NCBI RefSeq assembly: GCF_029626145.1
Contig: NZ_JARUBJ010000002.1
Coordinates: forward strand, 5,057,501 to 5,121,500
Source of the DNA: Micromonospora sp. WMMD961
GTDB lineage: Bacteria > Actinomycetota > Actinomycetes > Mycobacteriales > Micromonosporaceae
Length of the DNA stretch: 64,000 bases
Direction of reading: 5' to 3'
The translations under genes were made by a program, and so were the position numbers. The stretch's first letter is position 1. The number at the start of each line of letters is the position of its first letter. The notes under the pieces are model-generated. The model saw only the letters and a list, made by a program, of their open reading frames with translations, was not told the origin of the DNA and ran no database searches. Below are positions 7,454 to 15,862 of the stretch, in pieces.

Positions 7454-9993
7454 TGTCGTCGTCCCCCTTCGTCGTGCCCCCCGGACGGTGGCACGGGTAT
7501 CTCGGTGGTGTCCTCGGCCTCGGCGCGCCGCACTCCGCTGTAGAGCCGGGAGAGCATGCCGCCGACCGCCTCCGGGTCCGGGTCGGTGCGGGTCGGTGCC
7601 GCCGACGGTTGCGCCGAGCGGGTGACCGCGCTCAACTGTGCCATCGGCACCCGCACCGGCAGCCCTCGCTCGTTCGTACCGGCGGTGACCGGGACCGCCG
7701 GTGGCATGCCCGACGCGGGCACGATGGGCGCGGACGCGCCCGGGCCCTGCCGCGACCACCAGCCCCCGCCGTCGTCGCGGGTGCCGGCCGGGGTCAACAC
7801 GTCCTCGGCACGCACCGGCACCGGACGGGCCTGGCGCGGCACGGCGGCACCCGGTGGCCGACCGGCGACCGGCAGGTCCCGCGCCGCGATGCCCGCCCCG
7901 GGGGCGCTGCCCTGGGCGACGGCCCCGGGCTGCCGGACCACGCCCCGAGCGGCGCTCGTCGCCAGCATCCGGGCCGGCGCGGGCAGATCCGTCTGCACCG
8001 TTCCCGCCGGCGCGAGCAGCACCGCGGGCAACGCGAGCCGGGCGACCAGACCGCCCTGGTGGTCGTCCAACCGGACCCGTACGCCCAGCCGGGCGGCCAG
8101 GTGGCTGACCACGAAGAGGCCCATCCGCTCCACCGTCGCGACGTCCGCAGCCGGAGGGCTGGCCAGCACCGCGTTCGCCTCGGTCAGCGCGGTCGGGCTC
8201 ATCCCCAGGCCACGGTCGGCGATCTCGACCAGGGCGGTCGCGGCGTCGACCCGCGCGGTCACCACCACCGTCGTGTCCGGACGCGAGAAGGCGGTGGCGT
8301 TCTCCAGCAGCTCCGCCAGCATGTGCACCAGCTCGCCGACGGCGTGCCCGACCACGTACACGTCGGCCACCGCCTCGATCCGGACCCGCTGGTACTGCTC
8401 GATCTCCGCGGCGGCGGCCAGCAGGACCGCGCCGAGACCGACCGGCCGGTTCCACCGGCGGGTGGAGTCCGTGCCGGCGAGCACCAGCAGGCTCTCGTCG
8501 TTACGGCGCATCCGGGCGGCCAGGTGATCGAGCTTGAACAGGTTCTCCAACTGGTCCGGGTCGCTCTCCTCACGCTCCAGATCGTCCAGCAGCTCCAGCT
8601 GCCGTTCCACCAGCACCTGGCTGCGGCGGGCCAGGTTGACGAACATGGCGTTGACGTTGCGCCGCATGAGCGCCTGCTCGACGGCGACCGTGACGGCACT
8701 GCGGTGCACCGCCACGAACGCCTCGGCCAGCTCACCGATCTCGTCGAGCGAGCGGACCACCGCCGGCGCGACCTCGATGCCCGGCACCCCGCCGGTGACG
8801 GTCTTCAGGCGGTCCAGTGCGTCCGGCAGCTCCACCTGCGCGATCCGGAGCGCCTGGCTACGCAGCAACCGCATCGACCGGGCCACCGACCGTCCGACGA
8901 GCAACGAGATCAGCAGGGCGACCAGCAGGACCGCGACGACCCCGCCGACCACCAGCAGGGTGGCCCGCAGCTGCTCGCTGCTGGCTTCGTCGGCCTGCCG
9001 CACGGCGTCGTCCAGCACACCTGCCTCGAGCTGGCGCAGCAGCTCCTGACGCTGCTGGCTGGCCGACCACCACTGCTCCGAGGGCAGCACCTCCGGCGAC
9101 GCGTTGCCGGCTGGCAGGCTGCGCTCCTCCAGCTGGGTGGCGACCAGGAACATCGGGCTGACGGAGGTCTCGTCGTAGCGGCGGATCTGGTCGGACGTGG
9201 CAGCCACCCGGAACGCGCTGAGCGCGGTCAGCTGCTGGCCGCGCAGATCGCTGAGGATCACCCGGTCCTCGGTGCCGTACCCACCGGCCCGGCCGGCGGC
9301 GTAGAGCTGGGCCCGCACCCGGGAGGAGAGTTCCTTGACCCGGGCCAGTTGAACGTAGCGCAGCACCGCGTCGTTCAACGCCGACTGGCCCTGACCAGGG
9401 CTCGGCTCGGCAAGCAGGTCGAGCAGCGCGCTGACGGCCCGGTGGTAGTTGCTCAGGATGGTCTCGCTGCCGAGCACCGCCGGCGGGATCGCCGGCCGGA
9501 TGTCGATCACCTGGTCGTACGCCTCCAGTGCCTCGGAGAACGCGACCCGCCAGGACGCGTCGGCGTCGGCCAGCGGCTCGGCCGCCCGACTCAGGTCCGC
9601 GATGGCCCGGTCGGTGGCCGTCTGCAACGGCTTCAGGTTGGACGCCGCGGCCGCCCGATCGCCGCCCCTACGCAGCTCGCCCAACTCGCCCGCCGAGCGG
9701 TCGCGCTCCTGCTGGAGCTGGTGCACCGCCGCGGTGATCTGCCGGCCGATGCCGACCTGTCTGGAGAAGTCGTTGAGCGCGGTCGTCCGCCCCACCAGGG
9801 CGCTGGTCTGCACGCCGGCGAGCAGCAGGAACGCCATCGACGGCACCACCAGCACGGTGGCGAGCTTCGTGCTCATCCGCCAGTCGCGCAGCCGGAACGG
9901 AGACCGCCGCCGATGCGGCACCACTCGGACGTCGAAGCGGCGCCGGCGATGGTTCGACACCGCGCCGTTCGCCGGCTCGGGACCTGCCGCCAC
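7450..9993 (-). CDS. Nitrate-sensing-domain histidine-kinase-like protein (conservon CvnA type)
   Basis: An 847-residue membrane sensor. A basic N-terminus (about 1-40) is followed by a first membrane helix (LATVLVVPSMAFLLLAGV, about 44-61), an extracytoplasmic nitrate/nitrite-sensing-like four-helix domain, a second helix (LLVVGGVVAVLLVALLISLL, near 355), a HAMP-like linker and a C-terminal HATPase domain with N box ELLENATAFS and G box DRGLGMS. The last 200 or so residues are a Pro/Ala-rich tail. No clear phospho-accepting His box is seen, as in other CvnA proteins, so it probably binds ATP without classic phosphorelay. GTG 9993 has AGGAGG just upstream. It is the first gene of a two-gene operon. 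Confidence 0.9.
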   Translation of the reverse strand: MAAGPEPANGAVSNHRRRRFDVRVVPHRRRSPFRLRDWRMSTKLATVLVVPSMAFLLLAGVQTSALVGRTTALNDFSRQVGIGRQITAAVHQLQQERDRSAGELGELRRGGDRAAAASNLKPLQTATDRAIADLSRAAEPLADADASWRVAFSEALEAYDQVIDIRPAIPPAVLGSETILSNYHRAVSALLDLLAEPSPGQGQSALNDAVLRYVQLARVKELSSRVRAQLYAAGRAGGYGTEDRVILSDLRGQQLTALSAFRVAATSDQIRRYDETSVSPMFLVATQLEERSLPAGNASPEVLPSEQWWSASQQRQELLRQLEAGVLDDAVRQADEASSEQLRATLLVVGGVVAVLLVALLISLLVGRSVARSMRLLRSQALRIAQVELPDALDRLKTVTGGVPGIEVAPAVVRSLDEIGELAEAFVAVHRSAVTVAVEQALMRRNVNAMFVNLARRSQVLVERQLELLDDLEREESDPDQLENLFKLDHLAARMRRNDESLLVLAGTDSTRRWNRPVGLGAVLLAAAAEIEQYQRVRIEAVADVYVVGHAVGELVHMLAELLENATAFSRPDTTVVVTARVDAATALVEIADRGLGMSPTALTEANAVLASPPAADVATVERMGLFVVSHLAARLGVRVRLDDHQGGLVARLALPAVLLAPAGTVQTDLPAPARMLATSAARGVVRQPGAVAQGSAPGAGIAARDLPVAGRPPGAAVPRQARPVPVRAEDVLTPAGTRDDGGGWWSRQGPGASAPIVPASGMPPAVPVTAGTNERGLPVRVPMAQLSAVTRSAQPSAAPTRTDPDPEAVGGMLSRLYSGVRRAEAEDTTEIPVPPSGGHDEGGRRQ

Positions 9994-10045
9994 CCTGCCT
10001 CCTCCGTGCTACCGCGTCCGCCGCGGTCCGGGGAGCGCAGTCCAT

Positions 10046-10071
10046 CCAACCAGGCTTGGTTGGACTGTCAA
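10046..10071 (-). promoter_or_regulatory. Promoter with palindromic operator ahead of the CvnA-type gene
   Basis: On the minus strand TTGACA (10071-10066) is a consensus -35 hexamer. The 17-nt spacer that follows contains most of a palindrome, CCAACC (10046-10051), six bases, GGTTGG (10058-10063). A repressor binding there would block the promoter. Confidence 0.5.
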
Positions 10072-10092
10072 CGGTTTGGGCTGAGCGGTGGT

Positions 10093-11505
10093 TCAGGAAG
10101 GATACTGCGGGTGGGATCGTCCTGCCGTGGTCGGTAGGACCAGCTCGTCCGTCCGGCCGATGTCGGCGAGGCCGATCGCGTCCCCGAACCGGCCGAGTGC
10201 CACCAGTGCCGCGCCGGTGGCGCCGATCTCCGGGTTGCGTTGGTGCGACACCGGTCGCGGTGCGAGCGCGGCGGCGAAGGCCTGCCGCCACCACACGGAC
10301 GCCGCCACCGCACCCCCACCCAGCACCACACCGACCGGTTTGTCGATGGTGGACTCCAGCACCGCGAGATCCTCGGCGACCAGTTCGCACAGCCCCTGCA
10401 TCAGCCCGGCCAGAATGTCCACCGAGGTGGTGCTGAAGCTGAGGCCGCGCAGCTCACCGGTGCCCGCCGGCGCCAGGCCGGGCGCCCGGTCTCCGCCGAA
10501 GCGGGGGTCGGCCGGTCGACCACCGCCGATCGGCACCAGCGCCAGCGCCGCGTCCAGCTCCGCGCCCCGGGGCAACCGCAGCTCCCGGCCCGCCCAGGCG
10601 AACAGGTTCCCGCCGCAGGCGTACGCCGCCCCGGTCACCACGTGGTCATGGTCGACCCGGTAACGCCAGAGCCGTTCGGGGAGCCGGGGCATCGGTTCGC
10701 CGGCCGGGATCCGCTGCATCAGCCGGACGGCCGCGGAGGTGCCCACGGTGACGGCGACCCGGCTCGGGTCGACGCAGCCCGAACCGACGTTCGACGCACC
10801 GCCGTCGCCGACCGGGGGTGACCAGCGGGCCTGGGCCAGCTGCGGCCACCGGGCGGCCAGGTCGGCCCGGAGCTGGCCGTGCCAGTCCAGCGCGCCGAGG
10901 GGCGGCAGATCCTGCGGTCGCGCCCCGGCCAGCGTCAGCGCCTCCTCGTCCCACCGCAGGGTGCGCAGGTCCAGCAGACCGGTCCCGGAGGCCTGGGAGA
11001 TCGACATGGGCGCCGTGTCGAGCAGCTCGCCCAGCAGGTACTCCGGCAGACCGACGAACCGGGCGATCGGGCTGCCCGACTGCTCCCGCAACCAGGGCAG
11101 CCGCATCGACCAGTAGGAACGGTGCCACCAGCAGCCGGTGCGCTGGTGGAAGCCGTCCGGGTCGGCCGGGCCGGCCGTACCACCGACCGGCGCGGGTCGG
11201 GTGTCCAGCCAGGTGATCACCGGCCCCATCGGCGCGCCGTCGCGGTCCAGCGGGAGCACCGAGTGCCACTGCGCGGAGACCGCCACCAGGTCGACGTCGT
11301 GCAGGTGGCCCGCGTCGGCCAACTCGTCCACGCATTCGACGAGCGAGGCGAGATAGTCGGCAGCGGAGAGCGTGCCGGTCCCGTCGTCGCCGATGGCGAG
11401 TTCGACCTTGCGCCGGGCCAGCGCGCCGGGCCGCGGTCGGGTGTCCGCGTCCAGCACCAGCCCTCGTACCGAGGAGGTGCCCAGATCGAGCGCGAGAATG
11501 TTCAT
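10093..11505 (-). CDS. FGGY-family carbohydrate kinase
   Basis: A 470-residue sugar kinase of the FGGY family, which phosphorylates a sugar, polyol or sugar acid with ATP in the cytoplasm. The N-terminal actin-like domain opens with ILALDLGTSSVRGLVLDAD. SVAAQWH-like substrate residues appear as AVSAQWHSVLPLD, and the C-terminal domain carries TVGTSAAVRL and GVVLGGGAVAASVWWRQAFA. The pattern is closest to gluconate/xylulose-type kinases, but no residue settles the substrate. The ATG at 11505 is divergent from the trp leader with only 54 bp between them, so the trp promoter must lie very close to or inside the start of this gene. No sugar transporter or dehydrogenase lies next to it. Confidence 0.88.
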   Translation of the reverse strand: MNILALDLGTSSVRGLVLDADTRPRPGALARRKVELAIGDDGTGTLSAADYLASLVECVDELADAGHLHDVDLVAVSAQWHSVLPLDRDGAPMGPVITWLDTRPAPVGGTAGPADPDGFHQRTGCWWHRSYWSMRLPWLREQSGSPIARFVGLPEYLLGELLDTAPMSISQASGTGLLDLRTLRWDEEALTLAGARPQDLPPLGALDWHGQLRADLAARWPQLAQARWSPPVGDGGASNVGSGCVDPSRVAVTVGTSAAVRLMQRIPAGEPMPRLPERLWRYRVDHDHVVTGAAYACGGNLFAWAGRELRLPRGAELDAALALVPIGGGRPADPRFGGDRAPGLAPAGTGELRGLSFSTTSVDILAGLMQGLCELVAEDLAVLESTIDKPVGVVLGGGAVAASVWWRQAFAAALAPRPVSHQRNPEIGATGAALVALGRFGDAIGLADIGRTDELVLPTTAGRSHPQYPS

Positions 11506-11559
11506 CGCCGGTCAAGTTACCCGGTGCGAACCGGGCAACGGGCGGGTAAGGTGGATCAC

Positions 11560-11619
11560 ATGCTCGCGCATCTGACTTGTTGGTGGCCCGCCGACCCGGC
11601 GGCCACCTCCCGCGCGTAG
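11560..11619 (+). CDS. trpL: trp leader peptide, 19 residues with tandem Trp
   Basis: The short frame reads MLAHLTCWWPADPAATSRA and stops at TAG 11617-11619. Two consecutive Trp codons (11581-11586) are the mark of a transcription-attenuation leader; MxAH...WW leaders also precede trpE in Streptomyces. An AAGGTGG ribosome site lies eight bases before the ATG. Ribosome stalling at these codons when charged tRNA-Trp is scarce would let downstream RNA refold (see the attenuator entry). Confidence 0.9.
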   Translation: MLAHLTCWWPADPAATSRA

Positions 11620-11649
11620 CTTCATCCACGCGGCCGCCCTCCAGGCGGC
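11582..11649 (+). promoter_or_regulatory. trp attenuator with mutually exclusive RNA pairings
   Basis: Four segments can pair in the classical way. Segments 1:2 are GGTGGCC (11582-11588, over the Trp codons) with GGCCACC (11601-11607). Segments 2:3, the antiterminator, are GGCGGCC (11598-11604) with GGCCGCC (11632-11638). Segments 3:4, the terminator, are GCCGCC (11633-11638) with GGCGGC (11644-11649, 5-nt loop). 2:3 and 3:4 cannot coexist. The terminator lacks a U-tract. Confidence 0.8.
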
Positions 11650-11710
11650 TGCCGGATCTCCCGGCCGGATGACCGCCACAACGGCGGCGCCGAGCCCGAC
11701 GGAGACCCCG

Positions 11711-13633
11711 ATGACCCACCTGACCGATCTGCTCACCGCCATCGTCAGCGGTGTCGACCCTGGCCCCTTCGCCCTGCTCCGCCGTGACGGCGCGGACGAG
11801 CTGGAGCTGTTCACCGGCACTGTCGACACTGTCGAACGGCTCGCGGACATCCCGCTGACGCCGGGTGTGTCCGGGGCGCAGACGCTGGCACTGGTGCCGT
11901 ACCGGCAGATCTCCGAGCGCGGCTTCGCCTGCGTCGACGACGGTGCCCCACTGGAGTGCCTGCGGATCCGCGACCATCGACGGATCGCCCTGGCCGACGC
12001 CCTGGCCATGCTGCCCGACGAGCAGGTCCGCACCACCGACGCGGCGTTCGACATCACCGACGAGGACTACTCACGGACCGTGCACCGGGTGCTGGCCGAG
12101 GAGATCGGCCGTGGTGAGGGCGCGAACTTCGTCATCCACCGCACCATGCACGCCACCGTGCAGGGTCCACCGCTGGTGGCGGCGCTGGCCGCGCTGCGCC
12201 GGCTGCTGGTCGCCGAGCGCGGCGCGTACTGGACGTTCGTGGTGCACACCGGCACCCGGACGTTGGTCGGCGCGAGCCCGGAGCGGCACGTCAGCGTCGA
12301 CGACGGGCTGGTGATGATGAACCCGATCAGCGGCACCTTCCGGCGCGCCGGTGACACCCCGGACCGGAAGGCGCTGCTGCGTTTCCTCGCCGACCCGAAG
12401 GAGGTCGAGGAGCTGTACATGGTGCTCGACGAGGAGCTGAAGATGATGGCCACGGTCGCCGAGCACGGCGGCCAGGTGATCGGCCCGTACCTGAAGGAGA
12501 TGTCGCACCTGGCGCACACCGAGTACCTGCTCGCCGGGCAGAGCACCCGTGACGTGCGGGAGGTGCTACGCGAGACGATGTTCGCGCCGACCGTGACGGG
12601 CAGCCCGATGGAGAACGCCTGCCGGGTGATCGCCCGCCACGAGCGCCGCGGCCGGGGCTACTACTCCGGCGTGCTGGCGCTGGTCGGCCACGACGACGCC
12701 GGCCGGCAGACGCTCGACGCCCCGATCCTGATCCGTACCGCCGAGATCTCCCCCGCCGGCCGGCTGCGGGTGCCGGTGGGCGCCACCCTGGTCCGGCATT
12801 CGACGGCGGCCGGCGAGGTGGCCGAGACGCACGCCAAGGCGGCCGGTGTGTTGGCCGCGCTCGGCCTCGGGCCGGCGGCGCCCGACCGCGGGGGCGAGCC
12901 GGTCGCGCGGCTGGCCGACGACCCGGAGGTACGCGACGCGCTGGCCAAGCGCAACGCGCCGCTGGCCCGGTTCTGGCTGGACCAGCGGTCACCGGACGCG
13001 CCCAAGCTGCCCGGGTTGGTCGGTCGTCGCGCGTTGATCGTGGACGCCGAGGACACCTTCACCGGAATGCTGGCCCACCAGTTGGGCGCGTTGGGTCTTG
13101 AGGTGACCACCCGACCGTGGCACGCCGGCGGCTCTGTCGACGGGTACGACCTGGTGGTGGCCGGCCCCGGGCCCGGTGACCCGGGCAGCCCGGACGAGCC
13201 GAAGATGGTGGCGATGCGGAAGCTGCTGGGCGGGCTGTTGGCGACCGGCCGCCCCACCCTCGCGGTGTGCCTCGGCCACCAGGTGCTGGCCGGGCTGCTC
13301 GGGCTGCCGCCGCACCGCCGGGACGCGCCTTATCAGGGGTTGCAGCGGGAGGTGTCGCTGTTCGGCAGGACCCGGCGGGTCGGGTTCTACTCGACGTTCA
13401 CCGCCCGTTCGGAGGCCGACCGGCTGGACACCGCGTACGGGCCGGTGGAGTTGGCCCGGGACTCCGGTGACGGCGCCGTGCACGCCCTTCGGGGGCGTGG
13501 CTTCGCCGGGGTGCAGTTCCACCCCGAGTCGGTGCTCAGCCCGGACGGGCTGGCTGTGCTGACCGAGCTGTTGAGTGACCTGCTGCCGGCGCCGCGCACG
13601 GACGAACTGTCCGCGACGGGCGGACGCGCATAG
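11711..13633 (+). CDS. trpE: Fused anthranilate synthase, TrpE-TrpG type
   Basis: About 640 residues combining the chorismate-using anthranilate synthase large subunit (N-terminal two thirds; blocks MNPISGTFRR, VEELYMVLDEELKMMA, TVTGSPMENAC) with a class I glutamine amidotransferase (C-terminal third; catalytic Cys in AVCLGHQVLAG, His and Glu in VQFHPES). It makes anthranilate from chorismate and glutamine, the first step of tryptophan synthesis. The domain order and sequence resemble PhzE-like single-chain enzymes, but the trp leader and attenuator directly upstream argue for primary tryptophan synthesis. ATG 11711 has GGAG six bases upstream; ATG 11669 is in frame but has no ribosome site. 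No other trp gene follows. Confidence 0.92.
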   Translation: MTHLTDLLTAIVSGVDPGPFALLRRDGADELELFTGTVDTVERLADIPLTPGVSGAQTLALVPYRQISERGFACVDDGAPLECLRIRDHRRIALADALAMLPDEQVRTTDAAFDITDEDYSRTVHRVLAEEIGRGEGANFVIHRTMHATVQGPPLVAALAALRRLLVAERGAYWTFVVHTGTRTLVGASPERHVSVDDGLVMMNPISGTFRRAGDTPDRKALLRFLADPKEVEELYMVLDEELKMMATVAEHGGQVIGPYLKEMSHLAHTEYLLAGQSTRDVREVLRETMFAPTVTGSPMENACRVIARHERRGRGYYSGVLALVGHDDAGRQTLDAPILIRTAEISPAGRLRVPVGATLVRHSTAAGEVAETHAKAAGVLAALGLGPAAPDRGGEPVARLADDPEVRDALAKRNAPLARFWLDQRSPDAPKLPGLVGRRALIVDAEDTFTGMLAHQLGALGLEVTTRPWHAGGSVDGYDLVVAGPGPGDPGSPDEPKMVAMRKLLGGLLATGRPTLAVCLGHQVLAGLLGLPPHRRDAPYQGLQREVSLFGRTRRVGFYSTFTARSEADRLDTAYGPVELARDSGDGAVHALRGRGFAGVQFHPESVLSPDGLAVLTELLSDLLPAPRTDELSATGGRA

Positions 13634-13660
13634 TCGTTCCGCCTCGGGGTAGGGCTGGAT

Positions 13661-13709
13661 CGACCGGTGGCGTGGACGGGCCGAGAGCCCCCGCCCGCGC
13701 CACCGGTCG
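13661..13709. terminator. Bidirectional terminator between trpE and wrbA
   Basis: CGACCGGTGGCG (13661-13672) and its exact complement (13698-13709) form a 12-bp stem with a 25-nt loop, between the stops of the convergent genes. Confidence 0.75.
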
Positions 13710-13718
13710 CTTCCGCCG

Positions 13719-14336
13719 TCAGCCGCCCATGCCCGCCTTCAGCGCGGTGCCGATCTGCACCGCCCGCCGGGCGGTGAGCGCGCAGGCTTCGAGCGCCACG
13801 GAGTCCGGGGCGATCTCCCCGTTGTTGCTCGTGTGCGAGGCGCCGTAGGGGTTGCCGGCGATGAACTGGCTGGTGTCGGTGTATCCGGGGGTCACCACGA
13901 TGCCGCCCCAGTGGTAGAAGACGTTGAAGAGCGACGTCAGGGTGGTTTCCTGGCCCCCGTGCAGAGTGCCCGTGGAGGTGAAGCCCGAGTAGACCTTGTT
14001 GGCCAACGCGCCCTGCGCCCAGAGCGGGCCGGAGGTGTCGATGAACTGCTTCAGTTGGGCGGCGATGATGCCGTACCGGGTCGGCGCGCCGAAGATCACG
14101 ACGTCGGCCCAGGCCAGGTCGTCGAGCATCGCCTCGGGCACGTCCTGGGTCTCCAGGCGGTGCGCCTCCCAGCCGGAGTTGGAGCGGATCGCCTCGTCCG
14201 GTGCCAGCTCGCGCACCTTGCGCAGCCGCACGTCGGCACCGGCGTCTCCGGCGGCCTCGCACACGGCCTGCGCCATCTGGTAGGTGGTGCCGGTGGCGCT
14301 GTAGTAGATCACCGCCACCTTCGTCTGGGCAGCCAT
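13719..14336 (-). CDS. wrbA: WrbA-type NAD(P)H:quinone oxidoreductase
   Basis: A 205-residue flavodoxin-fold enzyme that binds FMN and reduces quinones by two electrons in the cytoplasm, protecting against redox cycling. The FMN-phosphate loop YYSATGTTYQMA, the APTRYG loop and the FTSTGTLHGGQETT block, which are family signatures, are all intact, and the length is normal. ATG 14336 follows a GGGGAAA stretch. It is monocistronic: a strong hairpin separates it from trpE, and 288 bp upstream of its start are free of genes and should hold its promoter. Confidence 0.95.
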   Translation of the reverse strand: MAAQTKVAVIYYSATGTTYQMAQAVCEAAGDAGADVRLRKVRELAPDEAIRSNSGWEAHRLETQDVPEAMLDDLAWADVVIFGAPTRYGIIAAQLKQFIDTSGPLWAQGALANKVYSGFTSTGTLHGGQETTLTSLFNVFYHWGGIVVTPGYTDTSQFIAGNPYGASHTSNNGEIAPDSVALEACALTARRAVQIGTALKAGMGG

Positions 14337-14624
14337 CAGATGTTTCCCCTAACTCGTCTCGGGTCAGCTCCCGCGACTACCCGTGACGCGCGGTCTCTAA
14401 CGACAGCGCGCGAGCGATCCCACCTGTCGGTCCGCCGGGCTCAATTTTTCCGCAACTTCCGGTCGGTTGCGGCCGTGCGCCCCACGCGGGCAGCGATCCT
14501 GATGCCATCGGTGCCGGCGGGTACGAGCCGCCGCCCCGCACCGAGCACCTGAACGGGGGATCGCGCTCCGCCACCGACGACGCTGGCGTAGCGCGATCAG
14601 GGGCCTACCCCGTGTCGTACGCGC

Positions 14625-14993
14625 TCAGTGGACCAGGGCCGCCGTCAGCCGCTCCAGCTCCGCCGCCGGGTCGGCGGTGAGCCCGGTGTGCACCGGCCCC
14701 GCCTGGATCATCGTGCTGCGCGGGGCCACCAGCCAGTGGAACCGCTCGCCGAGTCGCATCCGGGTCGCCGGCCCGTCACCGGAGCAGGTCCGGTCCCAGG
14801 AGCCGAGTGCCGCGGCGACCGCCGGAAGGTCGACGTCGGGTGCCAGTGCGCGGACGCGTTCGGCGTCCAGGTGGGTGCGGGCCGCCAGGAAGTCACGCTG
14901 CTGGCAGTAGAGCAGCACCCCGACGTTGATCTGCTCGCCGCGCTCGATGCGGGGCACCAGCCGGATCAGCGCGTACTCGAAGGGGTGCCTCAT
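14625..14993 (-). CDS. DUF3037 family protein, partner of the HipA-like kinase
   Basis: A 122-residue cytoplasmic protein of family DUF3037, function unknown. The N-terminal signature FEYALIRLVPRIERGEQINVGVLLYC is complete, followed by a charged helical region that ends in a conserved DRTC-type stretch and a Phe/Trp motif (GERFHWLVAPRSTMIQ). Its ATG overlaps the stop of the HipA-like gene by four bases (ATGA), so both are translated from one message. The tight, recurrent pairing of these two families suggests that DUF3037 modifies or regulates the kinase-like partner; no direct evidence for that is in the sequence. Confidence 0.9.
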   Translation of the reverse strand: MRHPFEYALIRLVPRIERGEQINVGVLLYCQQRDFLAARTHLDAERVRALAPDVDLPAVAAALGSWDRTCSGDGPATRMRLGERFHWLVAPRSTMIQAGPVHTGLTADPAAELERLTAALVH

Positions 14994-15760
14994 GCCGCAC
15001 CTCCCTGCGGCAGCCAGTCGGCGGTGCGCGCGACGCGGGCGGACAGGTGGCTGCGGTAAGCAGCCCGCGCCTCGTCGGCCGTCTCGAAGTCGGCAGCCGT
15101 CAGCCACTCGTCGGGCACCAGGGCCAGCACCTCGCTGAGCAGGTCCGGGGTGACCCGTGGGGCCAGGTCGGCGTCGGCCTCGGCGAGCCCGTCGGCGTAC
15201 GGGGCGAGCACGTGGTCCTCGACTCCCCGGTAGGCGCGGTGCACGGCGGCCTCGGCGCGCGGCCAGTTGTGGTGGAAGTACAGCGAGGCGCCGTGGTCGA
15301 TGAGCCACAGCTCCCGATGCCACACCAGCAGGTTCGGGTTGCGCCAGCTCCGGTCGACGTTCTCCACGTACGCGTCGAACCAGAGCACCCGGGAGGCCAG
15401 CGCCGCGTCGACCGGGTGCGCCACCGGGTCGAAGCCCAGCGCCCCGGGCAGGAAGTCCATCCCCAGGTTGGCGCCGCCGCTGTTGCGCAGCAGCTCCTGC
15501 ACCTCCTGGTCGGGTTCGGCGCGCCCGATCACCGGGTCGACGTCGAGCACCACCAGCGGCGGCACCCGCAGTTCCAGACGACGGGCCAGCTCACCGCAGA
15601 TCACCTCGGCGATCAGCGCCTTGGGCCCCTGCCCGGCGCCCCGGAACTTCGCCACGTACGTGCCCAGGTCGTCGGCCTCCACCACGCCCGGCAATGAGCC
15701 ACCCTCGCGCAGCGGGGTGACGTAGCGGATCGCGGTGACCTGGCGGAGCACGTCGCCCAC
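14990..15760 (-). CDS. Short HipA-like kinase-fold protein
   Basis: A protein of 256 residues related to the kinase core of HipA, about half the size of the classical HipA toxin. It keeps a candidate ATP-binding Lys (TYVAKFRGAGQG), the helix Glu in LIAEVICGELARRL, a catalytic-loop-like ENVDRSWRNPN and a metal-binding IDHGAS, so it may be an active Ser/Thr or small-molecule kinase. HipA phosphorylates glutamyl-tRNA synthetase; this short family has no known target. No HipB-like antitoxin is beside it; instead DUF3037 follows with a four-base overlap. The start ATG 15760 is supported by the conserved opening VLRQVTAIRYVTPLREGGSLP. Confidence 0.85.
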   Translation of the reverse strand: MGDVLRQVTAIRYVTPLREGGSLPGVVEADDLGTYVAKFRGAGQGPKALIAEVICGELARRLELRVPPLVVLDVDPVIGRAEPDQEVQELLRNSGGANLGMDFLPGALGFDPVAHPVDAALASRVLWFDAYVENVDRSWRNPNLLVWHRELWLIDHGASLYFHHNWPRAEAAVHRAYRGVEDHVLAPYADGLAEADADLAPRVTPDLLSEVLALVPDEWLTAADFETADEARAAYRSHLSARVARTADWLPQGGAA

Positions 15761-15797
15761 CCTACTGTGACCGGGTGTGACCGGTGGCGGGCGTGCC

Positions 15798-15838
15798 CGT
15801 ACCCGTGAGCGCGACGAGGCACCACGCTCACGGGTACG
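15798..15838 (-). terminator. Terminator after the DUF4190-like gene
   Basis: A perfect 14-bp stem (CGTACCCGTGAGCG at 15798-15811 with its complement at 15825-15838, 13-nt loop) stands 25 bp beyond the stop. It isolates this gene from the HipA-like operon. Confidence 0.8.
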
Positions 15839-15862
15839 CGTCGACGATGCGGGGCGCGACGG

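Noticed and set aside
7474..10137. Open frame of 887 codons on the plus strand over the sensor-kinase gene
   Set aside because: It is antisense to the CvnA-type gene, has an Arg/Gly/His-rich product and no ribosome site.
11711..13633. Phenazine-pathway PhzE
   Set aside because: The domain fusion resembles PhzE, but a trp leader with attenuator precedes it and no other phz gene is present.
14990..15760. Classical HipBA toxin-antitoxin locus
   Set aside because: The protein is about half the length of HipA and no HipB-like helix-turn-helix gene is adjacent.
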